Assembly: GCA_042090785.1 (NCBI GenBank)
Contig: JBELIP010000003.1
Span: 1 to 64,000, forward strand
Direction of reading: 5' to 3'
DNA: 64,000 bases
Origin: UBA7434 sp042090785
Lineage (GTDB): Bacteria > Pseudomonadota > Gammaproteobacteria > Pseudomonadales > UBA7434
Shown here: piece after piece, positions 34,431 to 43,003 of the stretch
Layout of the letters: each line of letters starts with the position of its first letter
How positions within the stretch are numbered: position 1 is the stretch's first letter
Translations under genes and position numbers: made by a program
Notes under the pieces: model-generated
What the model was told of the DNA's origin: nothing
The model's input: only the letters and a program-made list of their open reading frames with translations
The model's database searches: none

Positions 34431-36454
34431 TGAATAATGGAAGCCTGATCGTCAAAAGCAGGGAGTGTAAGTTTTTCTTTTCGATCATTTAAACCTTGTT
34501 GCTTTTCGCGAATATCATTATAACTTTCTCGCGTCTTTTTCTCTGCAAGGCTTAAATCATCAATAATAGTCGTCTTAATAAAAACCATAAGGTTTTGCTT
34601 TCTAACCGTTTTAGAATCGCTGCTAAAGAATCGACCCACTAAAGGAATATCACCCAGCAAAGGCACTTTAGTTTTGTTTCTTGTTGTACGGTCTTCAATT
34701 AAACCACCAAGCACTAGAATTGTACCGTCATCGACCAGTACGTTAGTTTTAATGCTGCGTTTATCGGTCACCAAGTCTTGAGCTGCTGATATTTGTTCTT
34801 CACGAACCGACTCAACTTCTTGCTCAACTGCTAAGGTAATGGTTCTTTGCTTACTCACCTTTGGTGTAATTTTTAAAGTAATACCAATGTCTTCACGCTG
34901 AATTGTGCGAAAAGGATTGGTTGCTGTTGTTGCGGCTGACGTTTGACTACCCGTAACAAAGGGAACATTACTACCAACAAGTATTTCAGCTTCTTCGTTA
35001 TCAATAGTAATAATTGAGGGTGTAGATAAAACATTATTATTGTTATCGCTAGCAACGGCATGAAGTAGGGTACGTAAACTGCCGTTTCTAAAGAAGCCCC
35101 AATTAAGCCCTGATTGAAAAAGAGCAGCACCAGGGTTATCACTAACAGCAAGTGTTGATGTAGTTGAACCAAGTAAATTAGCGCTACTAACGCCGCCACT
35201 AAGCGTTGGCGAAGTCCCCCAAAGAATTTCAAGCGTATTGGAAAAGCTATCGGTAACTTCAACAATAATAGCTTCTATCATTACCTGCGAGCGCTTCACA
35301 TCTAGCTCGGTAATAACCGTTTCAATAGATTCAAGTATAGATGGCGGGCCGGTAATAATTAACGCGTTGTTGGTATCTGATGATTGAATATTAATATCAG
35401 CATCGGCTAAAGAAACATTTTTTTCATCTTTAGTTATTGAACCTGTCATGCCATCAAGAATGGGTTTAATTTCTTCGGCATCAATGTAATTAAGAAAAAC
35501 AACTTTGGTATTACCATTACCTTGTAAAGGCCTATCGAGACTATCAATTAAGTCACGGACAAGGGCGCGTTTCTCTTCGTTACCTGTCATTAATATACTG
35601 TTAGAGCGGGCGTCGGTAGCAAAATTAATTCCCATACCCGCAATGTCCGATGATGATTTACCCGACTTTAATAGCGGCTGCAAAACATTCACTACATCAT
35701 CAGCGGTAGCATGCGTCAGCGCAATAACCTCTATATTTAGGTCACCGGTGCTATCAATATAATTAATAAGCTTAGAAAGACGGTTAATATTATTGGCTCT
35801 ATCAGCAATAATCACACTGTTACTGCTTGGGAAGGCACCAAGGTGACCCGTTTGAGGAACAAGAGGGCGTAATATAGTAACAACTTCGTTTGCGGAAATA
35901 TTATTGACCTTAATAACATGAAGAACGAGTTCAGAGTTATCCGCATCAGGGTTACTAAAAGTTTCAACAATAGGTAAACCGGCAGAGCGTGCTTGCGCGT
36001 TAGGAATAATTTTAACGTTATTACCCGATTCAACCGCAGCAAAGCCATAAACGTCTAAAGCCGTTAAAAACACTTGATAGGCCTGAGCCATCGACATTGG
36101 CTGATTAGACAAAACAGAAATACGCCCTTTAACGCGCGGATCAATAATAAAGTTTTTATTAGTTTTTTCTGCTATCCATTGAATAACCGTGCGAATTTCG
36201 GCGTTATTCATATTAATACGGACAGTACCCGTATTATTGTTTAAAGCCGCTAAAGCAGGGTTAATTTGAGTGGCAGCTTGAGACGCATTTTGAGAATAGA
36301 CATTTAACGAAAGCAACAGTCCAGCAGATAGCAAAAGGACAGCTAAGGCTTTAGACAGTTTTACTGACAAACACAGCGCCGCAGATTGACGAAACCGTCG
36401 AACGGCTGTAGGCATGTTCATTAAACTCGATAGATTATTAATAAAAGCGCTCAA
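34427..36454 (-). CDS. gspD: Type II secretion system secretin GspD
   Basis: Outer-membrane channel of type II secretion, 675 residues. A long N-terminus with hydrophobic signal (about residues 34-53, ending YSQNA) is followed by N0 (VRINMNNAEIRTVIQWIAEKT), N1-N3 repeats (VIKVNNISANEVVTILRPL, VIALTHATADDVVNVLQPL, VVFLNYIDAEEIKPILDGM) and the secretin core with VPFVTGSQ, EDIGITLKITPKV and VLVDDGTILVLGGLIED. The C-terminal 60 residues are charged and may be a pilotin-binding S-domain. No other gsp gene lies nearby, so it is an orphan locus, coupled instead to a thioesterase. The signal region is preceded by about 30 extra residues, so a start at a later ATG is possible. Confidence 0.92.
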   Translation of the reverse strand: MSAFINNLSSLMNMPTAVRRFRQSAALCLSVKLSKALAVLLLSAGLLLSLNVYSQNASQAATQINPALAALNNNTGTVRINMNNAEIRTVIQWIAEKTNKNFIIDPRVKGRISVLSNQPMSMAQAYQVFLTALDVYGFAAVESGNNVKIIPNAQARSAGLPIVETFSNPDADNSELVLHVIKVNNISANEVVTILRPLVPQTGHLGAFPSSNSVIIADRANNINRLSKLINYIDSTGDLNIEVIALTHATADDVVNVLQPLLKSGKSSSDIAGMGINFATDARSNSILMTGNEEKRALVRDLIDSLDRPLQGNGNTKVVFLNYIDAEEIKPILDGMTGSITKDEKNVSLADADINIQSSDTNNALIITGPPSILESIETVITELDVKRSQVMIEAIIVEVTDSFSNTLEILWGTSPTLSGGVSSANLLGSTTSTLAVSDNPGAALFQSGLNWGFFRNGSLRTLLHAVASDNNNNVLSTPSIITIDNEEAEILVGSNVPFVTGSQTSAATTATNPFRTIQREDIGITLKITPKVSKQRTITLAVEQEVESVREEQISAAQDLVTDKRSIKTNVLVDDGTILVLGGLIEDRTTRNKTKVPLLGDIPLVGRFFSSDSKTVRKQNLMVFIKTTIIDDLSLAEKKTRESYNDIREKQQGLNDRKEKLTLPAFDDQASIIQ

Positions 36455-36751
36455 TGTTACTGTTCTCAGAATTGCTTGGCATTAGGTGACACAAACGATA
36501 GTAAAGATAACAACTCAGTCTTATCTATAGAATAGCGCCGATTATTTAAAATTCAATAACTTACGAATCATACCTTTTTTAAACTAAGAGAGCAGCAAGA
36601 TCGGGCTATTTATGAAATTATTGGCCTCAAAAGAGTCTGCATGAAAAAGGGACCTAAACCAGAGGACAACCTGAGCTCGCCACTTTAAAACCTTTAACTA
36701 TGCGCATAATGTATATTATGTTAAATAAAGTTATGTATTTCGATGGCTAAC

Positions 36752-37879
36752 TTACTCCTCAATAATAAACCTAAGGATAATGCAAAAACCAATAACGCCA
36801 CTTACGGCAGCCAACAACCAAACGGCTAATGGGCTATAAGACCAAATAGCGCCACTGACAATGGCACCCGCAGCGCCACCAGCACCAAAACTCATTGCAG
36901 AATACAAAGCCTGACCTTGACCTTGATGCGCATAACCAAATGCTTGGCGAACCCACTGTACAGCAACCGCATGAAAGCTAGCAAAAGTAAAAGCATGCAT
37001 AAGCTGAGCAACAATGAGCACGGTTAAAAACTCAGGCCAGCAACCAATGAGCACCCAGCGAATGCTACAAAAGAATAAACTGATTAACAGAATGGTACGA
37101 ACGCTAAAACGCTGTAATAGCTGTGACATAACCAAAAACAGCAGTAATTCAGCGACAACACCCGCACCCCAGAGCAAGCCAATGCTTAACTTGCTATAAC
37201 CAAAATCGTTAAGGTAAATGGAGTAAAAAGTGTAATAGGGGCCGTGTGACAATTGCAGCAAGAAACAAACGCTAAAAAAAGCCATAACAGACGGGCGCTT
37301 AAGGATATCTAACAGGCCTTCTGTGTTTTCTGCAGAGTGTTCAACCGCCCTCTCCTTTACTAGCAAACTCGACAGCCAAATAGCCAACAACATAACCGAC
37401 ATAAATAACGGCAAATAACTAATGGGTACGCTATTAAATACCCAGCCCAAGCAAAGAACAGCAACAATAAAGCCAATAGAACCCCATGCGCGCACCCTGC
37501 CGTATTGCGCATAATCCACTCCTAAATAAGACAGCGTGACTGATTCAAACTGACCAATAACGGCATTCCAAAAAAAGGTAAAACTAGCAATAATGACGGC
37601 TAAATAATAAAAGCCACTGGATAAAAATATGCCTAGAAAAAACACCAGCGCAATAAAAGCTGACCAACGAATAACACGCATTGGCCGTCGGCTTTTGTCA
37701 GAAAGCCAACCGAGTAACGATGGAGAAAAGATCTTTGTACCCATCATGATTGCGCCTAAGCCCCCTATTTCTAAAGGGTTATAGCCTTGATCACTGAGAT
37801 ATAAAGTCCAGAAAGGAATAATTGCGCCAAGTAAGGCGAAATAAAAAAAGTAAAAACTTGATAGTCGCCAATAAGGCAT
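36752..37879 (-). CDS. MFS transporter of the HcaT/nucleoside-symporter-like type
   Basis: A 375-residue, 12-helix major facilitator protein. YFALLGAIIPFWTLYLSDQGYNPLEIGGLGAIMMGTKIFSPSLLGWLSDKSRRP at the N-terminus and YGRVRAWGSIGFIVA in helix 4-5 match the 3-phenylpropionate transporter-like subfamily. No substrate can be assigned. In Pseudomonas a similar gene follows aroC, so the location is conserved. It lies 42 bases after aroC on the same strand. Confidence 0.82.
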   Translation of the reverse strand: MPYWRLSSFYFFYFALLGAIIPFWTLYLSDQGYNPLEIGGLGAIMMGTKIFSPSLLGWLSDKSRRPMRVIRWSAFIALVFFLGIFLSSGFYYLAVIIASFTFFWNAVIGQFESVTLSYLGVDYAQYGRVRAWGSIGFIVAVLCLGWVFNSVPISYLPLFMSVMLLAIWLSSLLVKERAVEHSAENTEGLLDILKRPSVMAFFSVCFLLQLSHGPYYTFYSIYLNDFGYSKLSIGLLWGAGVVAELLLFLVMSQLLQRFSVRTILLISLFFCSIRWVLIGCWPEFLTVLIVAQLMHAFTFASFHAVAVQWVRQAFGYAHQGQGQALYSAMSFGAGGAAGAIVSGAIWSYSPLAVWLLAAVSGVIGFCIILRFIIEE

Positions 37880-37921
37880 TAAAGCATTAACTCGTTAAAC
37901 AACCGTCTTATATTATTAAAA

Positions 37922-39022
37922 TTATTTGTTCGAGCCAGGAATGACAGGCGTTGTTGAAACAACATCCGCATTCTGACCGCGATGACGTAGCATATGGTCC
38001 ATTAATACAATGGCTAACATTGCTTCGGCAATAGGTACTGCGCGAATACCCACACAAGGGTCATGTCGGCCAGTAGTAATAACCTCAACCGCCTCGCCTT
38101 TCTCGTTAATGCTGTCGCCAGGTAAGCGAATACTTGAAGTGGGTTTTAGCGCGATATGCGCAACAATATCTTGACCAGAAGAAATACCGCCTAGAATACC
38201 GCCAGAATGATTACTTTTAAAACCGTCAGGCGTTAATTCATCACGATGCTCACTGCCCTTTTGTGCAACCACATCAAACCCCGAACCAATTTCTACACCT
38301 TTAACTGCGTTTATGCCCATTAATGCGTGGGCAACTTCAGCATCTAAACGATCAAATACCGGTTCACCTAAACCAACAGGCATGGATGTTGCGGTAACGG
38401 TAATCTTTGCACCTATAGAGTCGCCCTCTTTATTAAGGTCGGCCATATAACTTTCTAACTGCGGAACTAAGGCGGCATCAGGACAGAAAAATGCATTATT
38501 TTCTATTTCATCCCAATCAACATTATTAATTGCTAATGGGCCGAGTTGAGACAAATAGCCTTTAATAGTAATACCAAAATGCTCTAACAGATATTTTTTG
38601 GCAATGGCTCCAGCGGCAACACGCATGGCGGTTTCACGGGCCGAAGAACGGCCGCCACCGCGGTAATCACGCAAGCCATACTTTTGCTGGTAAGTATAAT
38701 CGGCATGGGCTGGGCGGAAACGATCTTGAATCTTGGAATAATCTTTTGATTTCTGATCGGTATTTTCGATTAATAGGCCAATCGAAGTACCTGTGGTTTT
38801 ACCTTCAAAAACACCCGATAAAATTTTAATATCATCCGCCTCACGACGTTGAGTAGTAAAGCGAGACTGACCCGGCTTACGACGGTCTAGATCAACCTGT
38901 AGGTCAGCTTCAGAAATAGACAAACCGGGTGGGCAGCCATCTACAACCGCACCAAGAGCGAGTCCATGGCTTTCACCAAAGCTAGTAACTGTGAAAAGCT
39001 TGCCAATCGTATTGCCGGACAT
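37922..39022 (-). CDS. aroC: Chorismate synthase AroC
   Basis: FMN-dependent last enzyme of the shikimate pathway, converting EPSP to chorismate; 366 residues. Signature regions are GESHGLALGAVVDGCPPGL, RPAHADYTYQQKYGLRDYRGGGRSSARETA, GGISSGQDIVAHIALKPTSSI and RHDPCVGIRAVPIAEAMLAIVL. Catalytic histidines equivalent to His10/His17 and His106 are in place. Located between prmB and the MFS gene, as in Pseudomonas. Confidence 0.97.
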   Translation of the reverse strand: MSGNTIGKLFTVTSFGESHGLALGAVVDGCPPGLSISEADLQVDLDRRKPGQSRFTTQRREADDIKILSGVFEGKTTGTSIGLLIENTDQKSKDYSKIQDRFRPAHADYTYQQKYGLRDYRGGGRSSARETAMRVAAGAIAKKYLLEHFGITIKGYLSQLGPLAINNVDWDEIENNAFFCPDAALVPQLESYMADLNKEGDSIGAKITVTATSMPVGLGEPVFDRLDAEVAHALMGINAVKGVEIGSGFDVVAQKGSEHRDELTPDGFKSNHSGGILGGISSGQDIVAHIALKPTSSIRLPGDSINEKGEAVEVITTGRHDPCVGIRAVPIAEAMLAIVLMDHMLRHRGQNADVVSTTPVIPGSNK

Positions 39023-39174
39023 GCTTGAATCGCCTCTTCTTTATGTTGGATATTAGATCAATATAACGCTTGATAGCTTAATTATACGGGATTATCAAAG
39101 CTGTTTCGTTCATTATAGACGCGAACTATCACCTTTCCTGCCCAAGCTTAAATTAAAATTACCCGATATAAAGC

Positions 39175-40074
39175 TTACTTAAAGTACTGAATAAGCTCTT
39201 GACGGTTAAATACACAAACACCATGGCCGCCCCGCTCGAACTCAATCCAAGTAAACGGAACTGATGGATAGGCTTGCTCTAAAGCGACCCAGCTATTACC
39301 GACTTCCATAACGAGTATGCCATTATCAGTTAAATAATCACTCGTCTCGGCCAAAATCTTATGGGCAAGATCAAGCCCATCGTCACCGGCAGCTAATGCA
39401 ACGCGAGGCTCATGATGGAATTCAGCCGGCATTGAATCCAAATCAGCTGCATCCACATAAGGTGGGTTGCTAACAATCACATCGTATTGATCACTGACTT
39501 GGTCAAACAAATCAGATTGGATTAAACACGCACTATCCGACATCTGATGTTTGCTAATATTTTTAGCCGCAACCGCTAAGGCATCTTCAGACAAATCTAA
39601 TAAGTCGGCATCAACATTCAGATGCTCAATACAGGCTAAGCCAATACAACCACTACCTGTACATAAATCTAACACTTTATTTATGGTTGGTGGTGCCCAG
39701 GGAGAAAAACCAGCCTCTATTAATTCGCCTATTGGTGAACGGGGAATTAACACACGCTCATCAACAATAAACGACATGCCGGTAAACCATGCTTCATTCG
39801 TTAGATAAGGCAAAGGGATTCTATCAAGGCAACGCGTTTCGACGACACGCAGTATCAATTGCCGTTCGGCGACGGTTAGCACGGCATCAAGCACATGCTG
39901 ATTAGCCTCAGGAGGTAAATGCAGCAAATGAAATATAAGCGTAAGCGCCTCATCCCAAGCGTTATCAGTGCCATGGCCATAGAAAATATTAGACTCCGTA
40001 AAGCGACCCATGCTCCAGCGAGCATAGTCACGAACAGTGCTTAGTTGGCTGGTAATCTCATCATTATTTCGCAT
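39175..40074 (-). CDS. prmB: Ribosomal protein L3 glutamine methyltransferase PrmB
   Basis: SAM-dependent methyltransferase modifying Gln150 of ribosomal protein L3 in the E. coli system. It has 299 residues with SAM-binding VLDLCTGSGCIGLACIE (about 134-150) and substrate-loop NPPY at 203-206. LIPRSPIGELIE and EFHHEPRVALAAGDDGLDLA are the PrmB rather than PrmC spellings. The synteny prmB-aroC supports the assignment. Confidence 0.94.
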   Translation of the reverse strand: MRNNDEITSQLSTVRDYARWSMGRFTESNIFYGHGTDNAWDEALTLIFHLLHLPPEANQHVLDAVLTVAERQLILRVVETRCLDRIPLPYLTNEAWFTGMSFIVDERVLIPRSPIGELIEAGFSPWAPPTINKVLDLCTGSGCIGLACIEHLNVDADLLDLSEDALAVAAKNISKHQMSDSACLIQSDLFDQVSDQYDVIVSNPPYVDAADLDSMPAEFHHEPRVALAAGDDGLDLAHKILAETSDYLTDNGILVMEVGNSWVALEQAYPSVPFTWIEFERGGHGVCVFNRQELIQYFK

Positions 40075-40158
40075 AATGAGATATTACTCTGTTTAACAAT
40101 GAAAAAAAAACAGCAAAATTAGAGACTTACACACGATAGACTCTATAAAAGTACAAAA

Positions 40159-40191
40159 GTCATAAAAATGCCATAAAAATGACTTAAAAAT
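40159..40191. repeat. Three 11-bp repeats with phased A-tracts upstream of the porin Pho box
   Basis: GTCATAAAAAT, GCCATAAAAAT and GACTTAAAAAT follow each other without a gap, placing A5 tracts at exact 11-bp intervals (40164, 40175 and 40186). Such phasing is expected to bend DNA. The XXCAT part of each unit also resembles a degenerate Pho half-site, but these copies are 8 bp out of phase with the main Pho box. Confidence 0.8.
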
Positions 40192-40197
40192 ATCACG

Positions 40198-40231
40198 TTG
40201 TCATATAGTTGTGATATTTTGGTCATAATAT
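40198..40231 (+). promoter_or_regulatory. Pho box and -10 element of the porin promoter
   Basis: TTGTCAT-ATAG-TTGTGAT (40198-40215) matches the PhoB-binding pattern of two 7-bp half-sites separated by 4 bp. A third weaker half-site TGGTCAT follows in phase (40220-40226). The -10 hexamer TAATAT (40226-40231) lies exactly 10 bp after the second half-site, replacing a -35 element as in E. coli Pho promoters. Predicted transcript start near 40238, giving a leader of about 60 bases. Confidence 0.82.
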
Positions 40232-40297
40232 GCCTCTCGTTAGCCGACCTGTTGTTGGTCATTAAGAAAGACATAACCCATGTGGAGAGATACAAAG

Positions 40298-41245
40298 ATG
40301 AAGCAAAAAATTCTATCTTTAGCAATAATTGTAGCAAGCTTAAATACAGCAAGCGCTCTAGCGGGCGACCCAAAAGTTTATGGTAAAGCAAACCTTAGTT
40401 TAAACCAGACTGACAATGGCAGTACAGATACATGGAAGCTCAATAGCAACGCTTCACGCTTTGGCATTAAAGGTTCTTTTGATGCAACTGACTCAATTAA
40501 AGCAATTTATAAATTTGAATATGAAACGTTTATTGATGATGGCGATGGCGATGACGGTAAAAGTAACAATAGCGAATTTACACAACGCAACATTTACGCT
40601 GGTTTTCAAGGTAGTTTCGGTACTATCGTTGCAGGTAATCAAGACACCCCAACTAAACTAGCACAGGGCAAAGTCGATCGCTTTAACGATCTAGTACTTG
40701 GCGATATTATAAATGTGATTCAAGGTGAAAACCGCGTCTCTAACATTATCATGTACACCACGCCAAAAATGAATGGCTTATCGGCAACCGTTGCATTTGT
40801 TCCAAGCGAAGACGATAACGGTGATATCTCTGACGGTATCTCAGCAGCAATCAGCTACAAGACGGATGCTTATTCACTGTCTATTGCACATGATGACGGC
40901 GAAACAATTGATAGCAGTGTTGAATCTTTAACGCGCTTAGTTGGCGAATATAAAGGCGACGGATTTAAGCTGGGCGCTTTATATCAAGTAGCCGATGAAG
41001 GCAGCAATGACGAAGACGGTTACGTGTTTAGCGGTGAATATAAGCTGTCAAACGGCCTCGTTTTAAAAGGCCAGTATGCGCAATCGGATGATGAGTCAAC
41101 TGAAACCACGCAGACCGCCGTTGGCGTAGATTACAAGCTGGGTAAAAAATCAAAGCTCTTTAGCTACTACAGCAATGTTGAGAAAGATAATGGTGTTTCT
41201 GTAGATGCTAATACCTTTGCAGTAGGTTACGAAATTAAGTTTTAA
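40298..41245 (+). CDS. Outer-membrane porin, probably phosphate-starvation induced
   Basis: A 315-residue Gram-negative porin of the 16-strand trimeric type. Signal peptide at residues 1-22 (cleavage after SALA), then GDPKVYGKANLSLNQTD, NASRFGIKGSFDATDSIKAIYKFEYET, RNIYAGFQGSFGTIVAGNQDTP (the constriction loop side) and a C-terminal FAVGYEIKF ending in Phe, the BAM recognition signal. The mature protein is rich in Asp/Glu, which does not by itself suggest anion selectivity. GGAGA lies 9 bases before the ATG at 40298. The Pho box upstream and the pst/pho genes next door suggest a PhoE-like function; ion selectivity is inferred, not seen. Confidence 0.88.
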   Translation: MKQKILSLAIIVASLNTASALAGDPKVYGKANLSLNQTDNGSTDTWKLNSNASRFGIKGSFDATDSIKAIYKFEYETFIDDGDGDDGKSNNSEFTQRNIYAGFQGSFGTIVAGNQDTPTKLAQGKVDRFNDLVLGDIINVIQGENRVSNIIMYTTPKMNGLSATVAFVPSEDDNGDISDGISAAISYKTDAYSLSIAHDDGETIDSSVESLTRLVGEYKGDGFKLGALYQVADEGSNDEDGYVFSGEYKLSNGLVLKGQYAQSDDESTETTQTAVGVDYKLGKKSKLFSYYSNVEKDNGVSVDANTFAVGYEIKF

Positions 41246-41280
41246 TTGATGTTTTTTTATATTGTTTAACAGTAATATTT

Positions 41281-41307
41281 AGAGGGCCTAACCGCCCTCT
41301 TTTTTTT
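41281..41307 (+). terminator. Rho-independent terminator after the porin
   Basis: AGAGGGC and GCCCTCT form a perfect 7-bp stem around CTAACC, followed by at least seven T. It lies 35 bases after the porin stop and separates the porin from the next small gene. Confidence 0.93.
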
Positions 41308-41338
41308 GCTTAATCGAAATATGTTTTTAGGAGCGCAT

Positions 41339-41704
41339 ATGAATATCAAACCTCGATCTTTAATCAGCTTATATTTAGCAATGATATTAGGGCCACTATC
41401 AATGCACTTATATGCTAACACCGACGATGCAGATTCATTAGATTTTGAATCATTTCATGCTGAAGATAAGCATCACCAGATATCAAAAAAGAAGCCACTA
41501 TTCAGTAGAAAAAATAATGACAATAAAACGCTGACCACTAGTAGCACCTACAACACCCAAGATGCATTAGCTTTTTTACAATCACAAACTGCACTCTATC
41601 AAGCGATGGATACTCAATGCCCCAAAGGCTGGGTAAAAACGCTAGAAACATCCACGTTAATACAACAAAAACGCCAGCTAAGCTTTAACTTTCACTGTCT
41701 ATAA
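41339..41704 (+). CDS. Small secreted protein, unknown function
   Basis: A 121-residue protein starting at the ATG with TAGGAG 5 bases upstream. It has a signal-type N-terminus (about residues 1-27, LISLYLAMILGPLSMHLYA), an acidic then basic polar middle (DADSLDFESFHAED, KKKPLFSRKN) and a C-terminal part LAFLQSQTALYQAMDTQCPKGW ending FNFHCL. The two cysteines of the mature part could form a disulfide. I do not recognise a family. It follows the Pho-controlled porin beyond a terminator, so its promoter would have to lie in 41246-41338 or it depends on read-through. Confidence 0.6.
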   Translation: MNIKPRSLISLYLAMILGPLSMHLYANTDDADSLDFESFHAEDKHHQISKKKPLFSRKNNDNKTLTTSSTYNTQDALAFLQSQTALYQAMDTQCPKGWVKTLETSTLIQQKRQLSFNFHCL

Positions 41705-41760
41705 TAAGCCACTAAATAAACATCTTGCACAACTGCAAGAAGGACTTAATACAATATTGC

Positions 41761-41794
41761 ATGCTGTCACTAGAATAATGATATTTGACAGCAT
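41761..41794. repeat. 9-bp inverted repeat
   Basis: ATGCTGTCA and TGACAGCAT are perfect inverted copies separated by 16 bases. The copies contain CTGTCA, part of a Pho half-site, but the arrangement is inverted, not direct, so it is not a Pho box. Function unknown. Confidence 0.75.
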
Positions 41795-42045
41795 AAATCT
41801 TGTGGCAGACAAGCCTTTTACCATTTCTGTTTGCTCACTCCCCTACTCGCCCAAACCAAATACATAGGGCAGGGATTCATAAATGCGAAGAACAACTTAT
41901 TCCATTCTTAATAGTCAGTATTGAAAATAACTGAAGCACAGCAAAGTAATACAGACCTAACAATGCTGCTATGCAGCGGGGGTAATAGGTGCTTTGGTGG
42001 GGATTACTCGATAGTGAAGATAGTGCAAAAGGCCTTGTCACTTAC

Positions 42046-42100
42046 TACTTTAAAGTCATAGCTATTTTAAATTCATAGCTACTTTAAATTCATAGCTACT
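42046..42100. repeat. Three tandem 17-bp repeats
   Basis: TACTTTAAAGTCATAGC, TATTTTAAATTCATAGC and TACTTTAAATTCATAGC follow directly, then a partial TACT. Copies 1 and 3 differ at one base. Without spacers this is a minisatellite, not a CRISPR. Confidence 0.9.
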
Positions 42101-42262
42101 CTCAACTAACAATAGAAAATTACCGAGAGAGAGCCTAATTAAGGATTTACCGCAGAGTCTGGCATAGACCTAGCCGTACTATTTTTTCTTCGTTAAAGGC
42201 GTGTTTGCTTAGTGATTGCTTCGCTGTATGAGACCGTTAGTGGTCACTAGAAGCAATTATGA

Positions 42263-42979
42263 TTAATCCTCATGAACGGTTTTTTCCATTTGCTTTAGAC
42301 CGACGTGACGAACGTCATCGCCTTTGACTAAATAGATAACATGCTCAGCAATATTTCGCGCATGATCACCGATACGCTCAAGCGCACGCAATGACCACAT
42401 AATACTCATAACACGTGAAATACTCCGCGGATCTTCCATCATGTAAGTCATCATTTCACGAATAGCAGAAGCGTACTCTAAATCAACCGCTTTATCTTCT
42501 TGCGCCACTTTAAGCGCTAATTCAACATCTTGACGAGCGAAACAATCAAGCGACTGAGAAAGCATTTTCGCAACATTGTCGCCAATATGACGGATCTCAA
42601 CATAACCTCTTGGCGCCTTACCCTCTTCAGCTAAGGTAATCGCTTGCTTAGCCATTTTTCTAGCTTCATCGCCAATACGCTCAAGATCGGTAGTCGTTTT
42701 AATAATAGTTAGCACTAAACGAAGGTCTCTTGCTGCAGGCTGACGACGAGCCAGAATTAGACCGCAATCCTCATCTACCGCAACTTCCATATCATTGATT
42801 CGAATATCATCAAGAACAACCCGCTCGGCCAAGTCACTATCCACTTCAAGTAAAGCTTTAATAGCATCGGTGACTTGCTTTTCAACAATACCACCCATTT
42901 CGAACAATTGGCTTTTAACCGCCGCTAGTTCGTCATCGTAACGCTGTGAAATATGCTGTGAGCTTTTTTTAGTAGGCAT
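42263..42979 (-). CDS. phoU: Phosphate signalling regulator PhoU
   Basis: Two three-helix-bundle repeats, 238 residues, which link the PstSCAB transporter to PhoR and repress it when phosphate is plentiful. Both repeats carry the metal-binding E/DxxxD motif type (DLERIGDEARKMA near 80 and ALERIGDHARNIAEHV near 205). I chose the ATG at 42979 (MPTKKSSQ), with AAGGA 9 bases upstream, over an in-frame ATG three codons earlier that abuts the ribosome binding site. It is the last gene of the pst operon. Confidence 0.95.
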   Translation of the reverse strand: MPTKKSSQHISQRYDDELAAVKSQLFEMGGIVEKQVTDAIKALLEVDSDLAERVVLDDIRINDMEVAVDEDCGLILARRQPAARDLRLVLTIIKTTTDLERIGDEARKMAKQAITLAEEGKAPRGYVEIRHIGDNVAKMLSQSLDCFARQDVELALKVAQEDKAVDLEYASAIREMMTYMMEDPRSISRVMSIMWSLRALERIGDHARNIAEHVIYLVKGDDVRHVGLKQMEKTVHED

Positions 42980-43003
42980 TGCTATCATTCCTTATCTGTT
43001 GGC

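Larger units (their letters stand above)
41705..42262. other. Long intergenic region between the small secreted gene and phoU
   Basis: About 560 bases at a convergent junction without a convincing open frame. It contains a 9-bp inverted repeat and a 17-bp triplicated repeat, listed separately, and an imperfect TAGTG/CACTA dyad close to phoU. No T-run terminator is evident for either flanking gene. The lack of genes and the repeats are consistent with decayed DNA. Confidence 0.6.

Noticed and set aside
34873..35265. A 130-codon minus-strand frame inside gspD, leucine-rich and seemingly membrane-like.
   Set aside because: It is another frame of the secretin gene; the hydrophobic look comes from the frame shift over Asn/Thr/Ser codons.
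36705..36720. CATAAT-GTAT-ATTATG dyad upstream of gspD.
   Set aside because: AT-only arms in an AT-rich spacer, position 250 bases before gspD, no partner site.
41761..41794. Inverted CTGTCA/TGACAG as a fourth Pho box.
   Set aside because: Pho half-sites are direct repeats at 11-bp steps; here they are inverted and 16 bp apart, with no adjacent start of a gene.
42046..42100. Possible small CRISPR-like array.
   Set aside because: Units are 17 bp and contiguous without spacers, and no cas genes lie in the window.
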